Source: JAUIAI01 sp050633665
GTDB taxonomy: Bacteria > Pseudomonadota > Gammaproteobacteria > Burkholderiales > Burkholderiaceae_E
Direction of reading: 5' to 3'
Assembly (NCBI GenBank): GCA_050633665.1
Contig: JBOEGY010000013.1
Span: 1 to 64,000, forward strand
Length of the DNA stretch: 64,000 nucleotides
Shown here piece after piece: positions 25,939 through 34,933 of the stretch (position 1 is its first letter; each line of letters begins with the position of its first letter). The translations under genes and the position numbers were made by a program. The notes beneath the pieces are model-generated. The model was not told the origin of the DNA. It made no database searches and was given only the letters and a program-made list of their open reading frames with translations.

Positions 25939-26724
25939 TCAACTGGCAACGGTCGACCAGTGCAGGCCTTTTTCCTGGTCGGCAATGCGGACATCGTCTG
26001 CGGCAATACCGTCAACCCCTGCAAGCGCACTGACGGCAAGCGCCGGCGTATTGTTGTCGGCTGACAAATGCGCCGCAACCAGATGTCTGAGCCGGCTGGT
26101 ATCGAGCTGAGCGAGAATTTGCGCGGCTGCTCCATTGGACAAGTGTCCGTAGGGGCCGCCCACGCGCCGCTTAAGTGACGGCGGATAACGGTCGTTGTTG
26201 GCAAGTAACTGCGGGTCGTGGTTGCACTCCAGAATCAAGGCCTCCAACCCGGAATATGACTTAACCACATGTGAAGTCCCGTGCCCGAGATCAGTCAGCG
26301 CCCCCAGCTTGCATCGCCCGTCATCGAGAACAAACTGAACCGGTTCTCGTGAATCATGTGGCACAGGAACCGGCGTGACACTGAAAGCGCCGATTGTCAC
26401 CGCGCAGTCAGCGGTAAGAAACTCAATTTGCACCGGTTTGCTAACTGGCAGTTTGGTGCCACGGTGAGTGCCGTGAGTCATGTAGACGGGGATCTGATGC
26501 GCGGCACCCAGGCTGTAAACGCCTTTGAAATGGTCGCCGTGTTCATGAGTCACGAGGATCGCGTCAAGCGAGGACGGCTCAAAGTCCAGCGCCTGCATTC
26601 GCGCCAGCGCCTCTTTCGGCCCGAAACCGCAATCGATCAAGACCGTCGAGGTCCTGGCTCCGTCGCTGCTGCGAACCAACAACCCGTTGCCCTTGCTTCC
26701 ACTACCAAGACTGGCAAACTGCAT
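25939..26724 (-). CDS. MBL-fold metallohydrolase (YycJ/WalJ-like)
   Basis: A 261 aa metallo-beta-lactamase-fold enzyme from ATG 26724 (MQFASLGSGSKGN, the typical start of the YycJ subgroup, with AGCAGG upstream). The zinc motif is THEHGDHFKG (HxHxDH). LTDLGHG and ILECNHDP supply later ligands. Relatives are putative 5'-exonucleases or hydrolases linked to DNA repair or wall metabolism; the substrate is not known here. The frame opens 20 codons earlier but without family similarity. It lies 79 bases after bamC on the same strand, an order I recall as common in betaproteobacteria. Confidence 0.92.
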   Translation of the reverse strand: MQFASLGSGSKGNGLLVRSSDGARTSTVLIDCGFGPKEALARMQALDFEPSSLDAILVTHEHGDHFKGVYSLGAAHQIPVYMTHGTHRGTKLPVSKPVQIEFLTADCAVTIGAFSVTPVPVPHDSREPVQFVLDDGRCKLGALTDLGHGTSHVVKSYSGLEALILECNHDPQLLANNDRYPPSLKRRVGGPYGHLSNGAAAQILAQLDTSRLRHLVAAHLSADNNTPALAVSALAGVDGIAADDVRIADQEKGLHWSTVAS

Positions 26725-26803
26725 CAGTACCTGCTGAATTATTTTTTGTGCTGAACATGTCGTGCCCGCCCGGAACACGGACAAGCACCGAACCCTTAAC
26801 GTT

Positions 26804-27976
26804 CTACCGCTTTAGCTGCTGCTCCAACAAGCCAATCATGCGTCCGGCTGTCGCCGCGCTTTCCGGCGTTAATGTGCTAACACCAATCGGTGGCTCAACA
26901 GTGACTTGCGAAGCGCTTCCAGCCTCGCCAACAACGATCCGGTAAGACTGCAATTCCGGCTCAGGCTCCTTGGCGCCGAACAACCGGGCGATCGCGCCCG
27001 GACGTTTTTGCTCCGGATTCAGCGGGTCGATGTAGCGAACAAAATAAGTGCCCTTGGAGCGATCACGGTCTTCGACGGTAAACCCGGTTCGGTCCAGCGC
27101 CAGGCCGACACTGCGCCAGGCGCGATCAAAGCCTTCGCGTAGTTCGAGTTTTCTGTCCTGGCCGGTGCCAACGGTTTTAACCCGCGGCTCTTGCTCCTGA
27201 GCCTGCGCCCGCGTTACCGGGTCTTGTCCGGCGGCTACGGCTGCGATGAGATCAGCACCTCCAAACTGAACCATCAGGCGCTTCAGCAGCTCCGCTTCCA
27301 GCGACGGGTCGCTCGGCCGTGGCTGCCAGCGCGTTTGCTCTTCCTGTTCATCAGCGAAGACTTCAACCAGTCCGCGATGCGTTACAAAAATATCGGTTCC
27401 TGTCGATGTCTTTTCCAGGCGGGTCCGGAACTTGTCTCGCTCACCGGAGGAATAAAAGGAATCAAACACCGCAGCCAGCTTGTTACGGATGAAATCAGTT
27501 GGCACCTTCGCCCGGTTTTCCGCCCAGTCAGTATCGAGAATGCCGATTTCCGGTTCTTCGCGGGCAATCACAAAACCGTTTTCCTGCCAGAACTCGCGCA
27601 CCACCAGCCAGACCTCTTCAGCGGGCAACGCCACACTCAGCCATATCTGGCCGCCATCGCGCCCGACCGTAACGTCCGGAACCTCGACCAGCACCGCACT
27701 ACCGCCACGGGGGGCCGCTGATTGCTGGCCTCGCTGATATTCGGAATAAGTCTTTCCGCTGATGCCGGGGACATCAAAACGACCATTTGCCTGTGGTGCG
27801 GTCAGGTCGGGCGGTACGTCCAGCGGCTGGGCGCTCTTTGCCGACTGGTAGTCCGGGGCGGAATCATTGACCGTCGAGCTACAGCCCTGAACCAACAGAA
27901 ATGCCGGCACCAGCAGCCAGGGCAATGCCCGGGCGAATACAGAAGGAATTGTCATTCGGTCCTTGAGGTTAGGCAT
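26804..27976 (-). CDS. bamC: Outer-membrane assembly lipoprotein BamC (NlpB/DapX)
   Basis: A 390 aa lipoprotein with signal and lipobox LVQGC, then a Pro-rich N-terminal segment that in E. coli wraps BamD, and two helix-grip domains separated by a linker. LDVPPDLTAPQ is a conserved BamC element. BamC is a non-essential part of the BAM complex that folds outer-membrane proteins. The ATG overlaps the dapA stop by one base (TGATG), reproducing the dapA-bamC pair seen in many proteobacteria. A second ATG at residue 8 is possible. Confidence 0.93.
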   Translation of the reverse strand: MPNLKDRMTIPSVFARALPWLLVPAFLLVQGCSSTVNDSAPDYQSAKSAQPLDVPPDLTAPQANGRFDVPGISGKTYSEYQRGQQSAAPRGGSAVLVEVPDVTVGRDGGQIWLSVALPAEEVWLVVREFWQENGFVIAREEPEIGILDTDWAENRAKVPTDFIRNKLAAVFDSFYSSGERDKFRTRLEKTSTGTDIFVTHRGLVEVFADEQEEQTRWQPRPSDPSLEAELLKRLMVQFGGADLIAAVAAGQDPVTRAQAQEQEPRVKTVGTGQDRKLELREGFDRAWRSVGLALDRTGFTVEDRDRSKGTYFVRYIDPLNPEQKRPGAIARLFGAKEPEPELQSYRIVVGEAGSASQVTVEPPIGVSTLTPESAATAGRMIGLLEQQLKR

Positions 27977-28854
27977 CAGGCGAGTACACCGGCCGATTTA
28001 AGTGCGGCTCTAACCGGCTCTTGATGGACCGCAGCGAGCGGCGTCATCGGCAGGCGAATTGCCGGCCCTATGCGCCCCATCTGGGCCAGCGCCCATTTGA
28101 CTGGAATCGGGTTGGCTTCCACGAACAGGCTCATATGCAAGGGCAGCAGCTGTCGATTGATCTGTTGTGCGGTTGGCCAGTCGCCGGCCAGTGCCGCCGC
28201 ACACATTTTGCTCATCGGGCCGGGAGCGACGTTGGCGGTGACTGAAATCACGCCGTTTGAGCCCATCGCCATCAGCGCCAGCGCTGAGTCATCATTACCA
28301 CTGTAAATCGCAAACCCTTCCGGCAGACGGGAGATCAAGTCCATGCCGCGCGGGATGTCGCCGGTTGCGTCTTTCAGCCCGACGATATTCGGTACCTCAG
28401 CGAGCCGGAGCGTGGTGTCACTGGACAGATCAGCCACCGTGCGTCCCGGCACGTTGTACAAAATGACCGGCAGGTCAGTCGCCTCAGCCACCGCCCGAAA
28501 ATGCTTGTAAAGCCCATCTTGCGATGGCTTGTTGTAGTAGGGAACGACTTGCAGCGTCCCCCAGGCTCCGTTGTCACGGGAGGCCCGGGTCAGTTCTACC
28601 GCCTCAGCGGTTGAGTTACCGCCCGCGCCGGCAATGACCGGAACCCGGCCATTGGCATGTTCAACGGCAATCCTGATCAGTTCGATATGCTCGGCCGGAT
28701 TGACAGTCGGCGATTCGCCAGTCGTGCCAACGGCGACAATTGCCGCGGTGCCCTCCTCGATGTGCCAGTCGATCAGCTTACGATAGCTGTCAAAGTCGAG
28801 CGAGCCGTCTTCATGCATGGGGGTGGCAATCGCCACCAGGCTTCCCTGAATCAT
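27976..28854 (-). CDS. dapA: 4-hydroxy-tetrahydrodipicolinate synthase
   Basis: DapA (292 aa) condenses pyruvate with aspartate semialdehyde, opening the diaminopimelate/lysine branch. The start MIQGSLVAIATPM, the GTTGESPT motif near residue 43, the tyrosine in VVPYYNKPSQDGLYKHF and the Schiff-base lysine in GLKDATGD identify it. Length is standard. Its pathway partner lysC lies elsewhere in the window. Followed by bamC in one transcript. Confidence 0.97.
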   Translation of the reverse strand: MIQGSLVAIATPMHEDGSLDFDSYRKLIDWHIEEGTAAIVAVGTTGESPTVNPAEHIELIRIAVEHANGRVPVIAGAGGNSTAEAVELTRASRDNGAWGTLQVVPYYNKPSQDGLYKHFRAVAEATDLPVILYNVPGRTVADLSSDTTLRLAEVPNIVGLKDATGDIPRGMDLISRLPEGFAIYSGNDDSALALMAMGSNGVISVTANVAPGPMSKMCAAALAGDWPTAQQINRQLLPLHMSLFVEANPIPVKWALAQMGRIGPAIRLPMTPLAAVHQEPVRAALKSAGVLA

Positions 28855-28926
28855 GGGCTGTCTGTCCGCTGTGTCATTGAAAGTGATTATTTTAGCCGAC
28901 CTGCCGGCAATTAAGAGCCGGGCGTT

Positions 28927-29502
28927 TCAATCGAGCGCAAACGAGACTTCCGGCCCCGGCGAACGCCAGGCACAAATTCTTTCAACGACTGCTGGCTTAG
29001 GGGTGTGGGTCAGCCCGGACTCGAACCCCACGACGGTCAACCCGCCGGTTCTGGCCGCCTGCGACAACTCACCCGGGGCCAACAGAAAAGCCGGGTTTGC
29101 CGGGCGCCCGAAGCGTTCGTTGCCAAGGCCAAAAGTGGCATAGATCAGCCGCCCGCCCGGGGCCAGCAAGTGAATCAGATGCGCCAGCCGGGGGCGAAAG
29201 AGATAATTGGTGACCACAATGGCATCAAAACGCCGCCCGGCAAACGGCCACGGATCAGCCTCAAGGTCGCAACAGAGAGACTCAAGCTGCGCTGGCAGAC
29301 TCGCCAGAGCCTGAGCATTTCGATCAACCGCCAGCACCTGATGGCCGGATTCATGCGCTAAACGGGCATGGCGCCCCTGCCCGCAGGCAAAGTCCAATAC
29401 CGTGCTGCCCGGCGCCAGGCCCGCCAGCCACCGCGCCACCCACGGCATCGGCTCGGCCACGAGGCCAGGTTGATTGTCAATATGTTGTGATTTGCTCGCC
29501 AT
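28927..29502 (-). CDS. Class I SAM-dependent methyltransferase
   Basis: A 191 aa small methyltransferase. Motif I is VLDFACGQGRHARL (about residues 36-49), the acidic end of strand beta-2 is LAVDRN, and motif IV is DAIVVTNYLFRP, followed by LAPGGRLIYATF. Target unknown. It ends 72 bases before dapA starts, on the same strand, and may share its mRNA. The opposite strand opens the GGDEF/EAL gene after a short spacer. Confidence 0.9.
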   Translation of the reverse strand: MASKSQHIDNQPGLVAEPMPWVARWLAGLAPGSTVLDFACGQGRHARLAHESGHQVLAVDRNAQALASLPAQLESLCCDLEADPWPFAGRRFDAIVVTNYLFRPRLAHLIHLLAPGGRLIYATFGLGNERFGRPANPAFLLAPGELSQAARTGGLTVVGFESGLTHTPKPAVVERICAWRSPGPEVSFALD

Positions 29503-29621
29503 AATCAGTCCGGAATCTGGATTCGACCGATAATAACCGGCGAACCAGAGACCTCTTCAGCCCGCAGGACAACACCATCGACGAATCCGCCAAAGATGCC
29601 AGCCAAGCACGGCAACGCCTG

Positions 29622-32390
29622 TTGATCGGGTCTTTTATCCTGGTCCTGGGTATTTTGCTGATTGCGGCGCTGGGCTTCGACCACTGGACCTGGCCACAGT
29701 TCGGCGCCATGGCGGCGTTGTTGCTGATGTTTGGCCTGGCGCTGGTGTTAATTGACCGGACCGCACGGCTGCGGGAAAAACAGCATCGCCTGGAAGTGCT
29801 TGAGCAACAGCAGACCAAACATGAGTCAGCCGAGCAAATGGCGGCGCTGGGCTTGTGGGCGCTGGAACTCAAGTCGAGTGAGTTGCAGTGGAGTAGCGGC
29901 GCGTTTCGAATTCTCGGCCGCCGAGGGCAGAAGCAAGAACCGACGCTCGCCGATTTCATGGCGTCGATTCATCCCGACGACAAACGTCGCTGGACTCAAG
30001 TCCATCAGCGAAGCATCCGGCGCGATAAGCCGGCAAAAATAGAATACCGATACCGCCCGGGCCCAGACAAGGAAATCTGGCTGCGCAGTATCGCGCAGCT
30101 TGTCCGCAACGATGAGGGCCAGCCGCTGAGAATCGAGGGCACGATTCAGGACGTCTCCGGCATTCGCGCCATGCAACGCCAGATCGCGGCGAGCGAGGCG
30201 AAATTCCGCGACCTGACCCACATGAGTTCGGACTGGGTCTGGGAGACCGATCTCGATCACAAACTGAGCTACTTGTCGGACAGTGCCGACTCGATGCTCG
30301 GCCCCTGGGCCCGGCACATGATTGGCAACCACCGCTGGGAGCGAACCACCGCCGACCCACTGCCCACCAATTGGTCAGACCTGAAAGCCAGGTTAAATGG
30401 GCGCCAGCCATTCGAGAATTTTGAATACAGCATTCTCGACCCCGACAACAATGCGTATCATCTGTGCATTAGCGGGCGCCCGGTGTTTGACGACAAGAAC
30501 CAGTTCACCGGTTACCGTGGCACGGGCCAGAACATTACGCGGGAACGCCAGCAACGATCGCTGCTGGAAATCGACAGCGATATCGCGGCAATCCTGCGCG
30601 AGCAGACCGACTCGGCCACGGTGATCACAGCGGTGCTGGAATCGGCCTGCAAACATATGGGCTTTCTCGGCGGCGTTCGTCTTGAGCGACAACACCAGAC
30701 GGCCAGCGCGAAAGAACGCTCCGGCACGGCGGCCTTCTCGCGCATGGTTATCGACCTGCCGGTAACCATGCCAATTGAAGATTTAACGGTTGAAGGCCAG
30801 ATCTGGGCATCGGGCGAGCCCAGATGGCATACCCGGCTTGCCGGCGAGATTGACTTCTCGCGGCGCTACCGGGTGGAAGAACTCAGTGCTCAGGCCGCGC
30901 TCATTGCGCCTATCCAGGACAAAAACGGCGAAGTGGTCAGCCTGTTGCTTTTTCTTGGCCCGGTCGCATTTCAAGGCGATGAATTTCTGGGCCAGGTTGC
31001 CGCGCTGCTGTCGCGCACCCTGTCTCTTTACATGCAGCGCGCCCAGGCAGAAATCGAGCTGCGTCATGCCTCACTGCACGACGCGCTGACCGGCCTGCCC
31101 AACCGGGTCCAGGTCAACCAGACACTGGAGCGTTTGCTCAGCCAGAAAACACCGGTCGCCCTGCTCTACATTGACCTGGACCGCTACAAGATCGTTAACG
31201 ATACGCTTGGCCACAGCGCCGGCGACCGGGCATTGGTTGAAGTTGCCAGAAGACTTAAACAAGCCATTCCGCAAGACGATGTCGCCGGCCGGATGGGCGG
31301 GGACGAGTTTATTGCGATCTTGTCTGACCCGCCCGACAAAGAAGGCATCGCCACCATCGGACGCCGCATCCTGCAGGCGATCGAGCAACCCCTGGTGCTG
31401 GCCAACCGGGCTTACTTCCTGTCTGCCTCAGTTGGCATTGCACTGAGCCCACAAGATAGCGACGAAGTCTCCAGCCTGATCAAAGCAGCCGACGCTGCCA
31501 TGTATGAGGTCAAGTCAGAAGGTCGCAATGATTTGCGTTTTTTCTCAGGCAACCTGAAAAGTCCGGCACATTTACAGCAACTGCAATTAGCCGCCGAGCT
31601 GCCAATCGCCATGCAACGAGGCGAGGTTGAACTGTTTTACCAGCCGGTGCTGGACGCCAAAACCCGCCAGGTCGAATGCGTCGAAGCCCTGTTACGCTGG
31701 CGCCACCCCCGACTCGGTTTGTTGCTACCAGAGCGGTTTATGGCGGCCGCGGAACAAAGCAATCTGATGCGCGAGATAGATTTCTGGGTGGTAAGACGCG
31801 CCATTAACGACCGCATCAAGATCGGGCTCGATCGCTACGAGTCAATGGGCGTGAGTGTTAACGTCTCGATCCGCCAACTGGCCGAACCGGACTTCCTGGA
31901 AAGCCTGTACGGTCAGCTCCGTGACCTGGACTTCCCGGCCCGGCTGCTGCGCCTGGAGCTGACCGAAAATTCCTTTATCGAGAACCCGGAAAAAACCATT
32001 GAAATGATTACCCAACTACGCCAACTCGGCGTGCGGGTGGTCATCGACAACTTTGGGACGGGCTATTCAAGCCTGTCACACATCAAAGACCTGCCAATTG
32101 ACGGCCTGAAAATCGACAGTGCGTTTATCCGTGGATTACCCGATGATCGCGGCAATGCGGCGATCGTTCAGGCGATCACCACACTGGCAGGCAAACTCGG
32201 CATGCAGGCGATGGCTGAAGGGGTTGAGACGCCGTCCGAGATGCGCGGACTACGAGAACTCAACTGCGAGGTCATGCAGGGTGAGTTGATCTCGGCGCCT
32301 GTCCCGTTCCGGGAACTGGAAGGGTTTCTTGAATCGCTGCCCAGCGTCAGACAAATGCACCTTGTGGGCAGCAAGAAAAGTCAGTCGTAA
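29622..32390 (+). CDS. Membrane-anchored PAS-GGDEF-EAL cyclic-di-GMP protein
   Basis: From TTG 29622 (922 aa): two transmembrane helices in residues 1-45, two PAS-like domains (about 65-190, 195-305), a GAF-like sensor (about 310-470), GGDEF (about 480-640, motif GGDEF near 559, intact, no RxxD inhibitory site seen) and EAL (about 655-910, EALLRW near 688). GGDEF domains make and EAL domains break cyclic-di-GMP. In EAL the metal motif reads IDNFGTGYSS where DDFGTG is usual, so hydrolysis may be weakened. The frame is open 39 codons upstream without ATG/GTG/TTG; ATC 29577 with AGGA upstream would add 15 residues. Convergent with trpS, overlapping 10 bases. Confidence 0.93.
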   Translation: MIGSFILVLGILLIAALGFDHWTWPQFGAMAALLLMFGLALVLIDRTARLREKQHRLEVLEQQQTKHESAEQMAALGLWALELKSSELQWSSGAFRILGRRGQKQEPTLADFMASIHPDDKRRWTQVHQRSIRRDKPAKIEYRYRPGPDKEIWLRSIAQLVRNDEGQPLRIEGTIQDVSGIRAMQRQIAASEAKFRDLTHMSSDWVWETDLDHKLSYLSDSADSMLGPWARHMIGNHRWERTTADPLPTNWSDLKARLNGRQPFENFEYSILDPDNNAYHLCISGRPVFDDKNQFTGYRGTGQNITRERQQRSLLEIDSDIAAILREQTDSATVITAVLESACKHMGFLGGVRLERQHQTASAKERSGTAAFSRMVIDLPVTMPIEDLTVEGQIWASGEPRWHTRLAGEIDFSRRYRVEELSAQAALIAPIQDKNGEVVSLLLFLGPVAFQGDEFLGQVAALLSRTLSLYMQRAQAEIELRHASLHDALTGLPNRVQVNQTLERLLSQKTPVALLYIDLDRYKIVNDTLGHSAGDRALVEVARRLKQAIPQDDVAGRMGGDEFIAILSDPPDKEGIATIGRRILQAIEQPLVLANRAYFLSASVGIALSPQDSDEVSSLIKAADAAMYEVKSEGRNDLRFFSGNLKSPAHLQQLQLAAELPIAMQRGEVELFYQPVLDAKTRQVECVEALLRWRHPRLGLLLPERFMAAAEQSNLMREIDFWVVRRAINDRIKIGLDRYESMGVSVNVSIRQLAEPDFLESLYGQLRDLDFPARLLRLELTENSFIENPEKTIEMITQLRQLGVRVVIDNFGTGYSSLSHIKDLPIDGLKIDSAFIRGLPDDRGNAAIVQAITTLAGKLGMQAMAEGVETPSEMRGLRELNCEVMQGELISAPVPFRELEGFLESLPSVRQMHLVGSKKSQS

Positions 32391-33583
32391 TCAAGCCCGA
32401 CAGCTTCGCGGACCTCACGCATTGTTTCAGTAGCCATTTTGCGAGCCCGCTCACAACCGTCCGCAACAATATTACGAACCAGTGAAGGGTCATCGATATA
32501 AGGCTGTGCCCGCTCGTGAAACACGGCCTGCTCTTTAATGATTTCTTTGATTACCGGCTGTTTGCATTCAATGCAGCCGATTCCGGCCGTGGTGCAACCT
32601 TCCTGAACCCAGTTCCGCGTCTCATCGCTTGAGTAAACCTGATGCAACTGCCAGACCGGACATTTGGCCGGATCGCCGGGATCGGTCCGCCGCACGCGAG
32701 CCGGGTCGGTCGGCATCGTGCGAACTTTCTTTTCGACGGATTCGGGCTCTTCGCGCATCGCGATGAAGTTGTTGTAACTCTTGGACATCTTCTGACCATC
32801 AATGCCCGGCATCCGCGAGGCTTCGGTCAGCAAGGACTGCGGCTCGCTGAGAATGATTCGACGCGAGCCCTCAAGAAAGCCAAACAAGCGCTCGCGGTCA
32901 CCCTGGCTGAGATTCTGAGCCTGCTCGACAATTTCGCGGCCGCGCTCAAGTGCCTGGTCATCGCCCTGCTCCTGAAACGAGGTTCGCATTTCCTGATATA
33001 GCTTGGCGCGCTTGGAACCCAGTTTGCGAATCGCATCACGCGCTTTGTCTTCAAAGCCGGCTTCACGCCCAAACAAGTGGTTGAAACGTCGCGCCACTTC
33101 GCGAGTCAGTTCGATGTGCGGCACCTGATCTTCGCCGACCGGCACATGTGACGCTCGGTACATCAGGATGTCAGCGGCCTGCAAGAGCGGATAGCCCAGA
33201 AAACCGTAAGTGGACAAATCCTTGTCGGCCAGTTTTTCCTGCTGATCCTTGTAGGTCGGTACACGTTCAAGCCAGCCCATTGGGGTAACCATTGAAAGCA
33301 GAACCATCAGCTCAGCATGCTCGGGAACCCGCGACTGAATGAACAGTGTTGACTCCTCGGGATCAATGCCACCAGCCAGCCAGTCGATCACCATTTCCCA
33401 GATATTCTTTTCGATGGTCTCGCTTGACTCGTAATGGGTGGTCAGCGCGTGCCAGTCGGCCACAAAGAACAGGCACGGGTGCTCTCTTTGCAGCCGTACC
33501 CAGTTTTTGAGTGCGCCATGATAGTGACCAAGATGCAGTGCGCCGGTTGGGCGCATACCTGAAACAACCCGTTCAGGGAACAT
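32381..33583 (-). CDS. trpS: Tryptophanyl-tRNA synthetase
   Basis: TrpRS (400 aa) charges tRNA-Trp. Class I motifs are the HIGH-like LHLGHY (residues 17-22) and KMSKS in GQKMSKSYNN. It is longer than the 330-aa E. coli enzyme, with an insertion before KMSKS (ELTREVARRF...QEQGDD...) and cysteines in CTTAGIGCIECKQ. This matches the longer TrpRS form of betaproteobacteria. It heads a minus-strand run trpS-M50 protease in the reverse sense: the upstream neighbours are the M50, YciO and PHP genes, 14 bases away. Confidence 0.95.
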   Translation of the reverse strand: MFPERVVSGMRPTGALHLGHYHGALKNWVRLQREHPCLFFVADWHALTTHYESSETIEKNIWEMVIDWLAGGIDPEESTLFIQSRVPEHAELMVLLSMVTPMGWLERVPTYKDQQEKLADKDLSTYGFLGYPLLQAADILMYRASHVPVGEDQVPHIELTREVARRFNHLFGREAGFEDKARDAIRKLGSKRAKLYQEMRTSFQEQGDDQALERGREIVEQAQNLSQGDRERLFGFLEGSRRIILSEPQSLLTEASRMPGIDGQKMSKSYNNFIAMREEPESVEKKVRTMPTDPARVRRTDPGDPAKCPVWQLHQVYSSDETRNWVQEGCTTAGIGCIECKQPVIKEIIKEQAVFHERAQPYIDDPSLVRNIVADGCERARKMATETMREVREAVGLDYD

Positions 33584-33597
33584 AGATAGGTTTACCT

Positions 33598-34251
33598 TTA
33601 GAAGCCAAGTAGGGAAAGAATTAGATGGGTACCAAGACTGACGGCCGGAAAAAGAATCCCGCTTAAAACCCCGGTTGCCAGCAGCAACAGCAAAATTGCC
33701 AGACCATAGGGTTCAAGCCGGCCAAACTGATAGGCCAGAGCCGGTGGCAGCAGACTCGCGATGATGCGCCCGCCGTCCAGCGGCGGCACAGGCAACATGT
33801 TGAGCACCGCCAGCGTGAGGTTGACGGTAATGCCCGCGCCGGCCATCAGACCGAGAAATTCATTGCGAAAGCCGGCGAGAATCATCGCTTTCAGCAGTAT
33901 GGCCCAAGCCAGCGCCATCAGCACATTGGCAATCGGGCCGGCCGCCGCCACCAGGCCCATATCGCGCCTGGGTTTGCCCAGCTTGACGGTATTGACCGGA
34001 ACCGGCTTGGCCCAGCCGAACAGCGCAGGCATGCCCGCTGCCTTGCTGGCCAGCAGAATCAGTCCCGGCACCAAAAGCGTGCCTATCGGGTCGATGTGTT
34101 TCACCGGGTTGGCCGTTACCCGGCCCAGCATTTTGGCTGTCGGGTCACCGAGACGGTAAGCCACATAGCCGTGAGCAGCCTCATGTAATGTAATCGCGAA
34201 AATCAGGGGCAGTGCGTAGACGGCAATCGTCTGCATGACGGATAGTTCCAT
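33598..34251 (-). CDS. Site-2 protease family M50 membrane metallopeptidase
   Basis: A 217 aa polytopic membrane protein. The zinc motif LHEAAHG (HExxH, near residue 23) and the third ligand motif NMLPVPPLDGGRI in a later helix mark the S2P/M50B family. It lacks the PDZ domain of RseP and is the small Rv/YwhC-like type, with unknown substrate. The ATG is 21 bases downstream of the YciO-like gene and 14 bases upstream of trpS, an order I recall as common in betaproteobacteria. Confidence 0.93.
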   Translation of the reverse strand: MELSVMQTIAVYALPLIFAITLHEAAHGYVAYRLGDPTAKMLGRVTANPVKHIDPIGTLLVPGLILLASKAAGMPALFGWAKPVPVNTVKLGKPRRDMGLVAAAGPIANVLMALAWAILLKAMILAGFRNEFLGLMAGAGITVNLTLAVLNMLPVPPLDGGRIIASLLPPALAYQFGRLEPYGLAILLLLLATGVLSGILFPAVSLGTHLILSLLGF

Positions 34252-34272
34252 CGAGACAATTGTACCAAGCTG

Positions 34273-34896
34273 TCAGCCCAGCATTCCTTCGATCGGTCCG
34301 CAGCCAATTCTTTCGACAATCGGGGTGCTTCCTGTCACGTCAATAACCGTGGTCGGCTGGAATCCCTGGCCGCCCGCATCGATTACCGCATCCAGGCGCT
34401 TGCCCAGCCGTTCCATGATCTCATCGGCATCAAGTAACGGGTCTTGTTCGTCGGGCATGATCAGGCTGCTGACCAGCACCGGCTGGCCCAGTTCGGCGAG
34501 GACGCCCTGGGCCACCACCGACTGCGGGACCCGCAGGCCTATCGTTTTGCGTGACGGATGCCACAGGCGCCGGGGTGTCTCCTTGGTAGCTGACAAGACA
34601 AACGTATAAGGCCCCGGCGTCCATTCCTTGAGAAAGCGGTATTGCCTGTTGTCTACCTGGGCATAGACGGACAACTGAGTCAGATCCTGACACATCAACG
34701 ACAGCAAGTGCTTGTTGCTGATTGCCCGTATCTGCCGCAACCGCTCTACCGCGGCCTTTTCGGTCACGCTGGCAGCCAGCACGTAGCAGGCGTCAGTCGG
34801 CAGCGCGATCAGGCCGCCGTCGCGCAGAATTTGCGCCGCCTGCCAGAGTAGCCTTGCCTGTGGGTTAACCGGATGTAAATCGAAACGGATTGTCAT
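34273..34896 (-). CDS. YciO/YrdC-family L-threonylcarbamoyladenylate synthase-like protein
   Basis: A 207 aa Sua5/YciO/YrdC-fold protein from ATG 34896 (MTIRFDLHPVNPQ). LRDGGLIALPTDACYVLAA and IRAISNKHLLSLMCQDL match the nucleotide-binding cleft. Members make threonylcarbamoyl-AMP for t6A37 of tRNA (YrdC) or have an unsettled role (YciO). The HPVNPQ start and neighbours favour YciO. The longer open frame to 35070 is unlikely to be coding since it crosses the spacer to the PHP gene. No strong ribosome-binding site is seen. Confidence 0.91.
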   Translation of the reverse strand: MTIRFDLHPVNPQARLLWQAAQILRDGGLIALPTDACYVLAASVTEKAAVERLRQIRAISNKHLLSLMCQDLTQLSVYAQVDNRQYRFLKEWTPGPYTFVLSATKETPRRLWHPSRKTIGLRVPQSVVAQGVLAELGQPVLVSSLIMPDEQDPLLDADEIMERLGKRLDAVIDAGGQGFQPTTVIDVTGSTPIVERIGCGPIEGMLG

Positions 34897-34933
34897 GAAG
34901 TGAATTGTGCGCCATTTCCGGTGATTCAGGCGG

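Noticed and set aside
32200..32390. Long convergent overlap of EAL gene and trpS as a sign of frameshift
   Set aside because: Both proteins end at their expected C-termini, and the overlap is only 10 bases, so no frameshift is needed.
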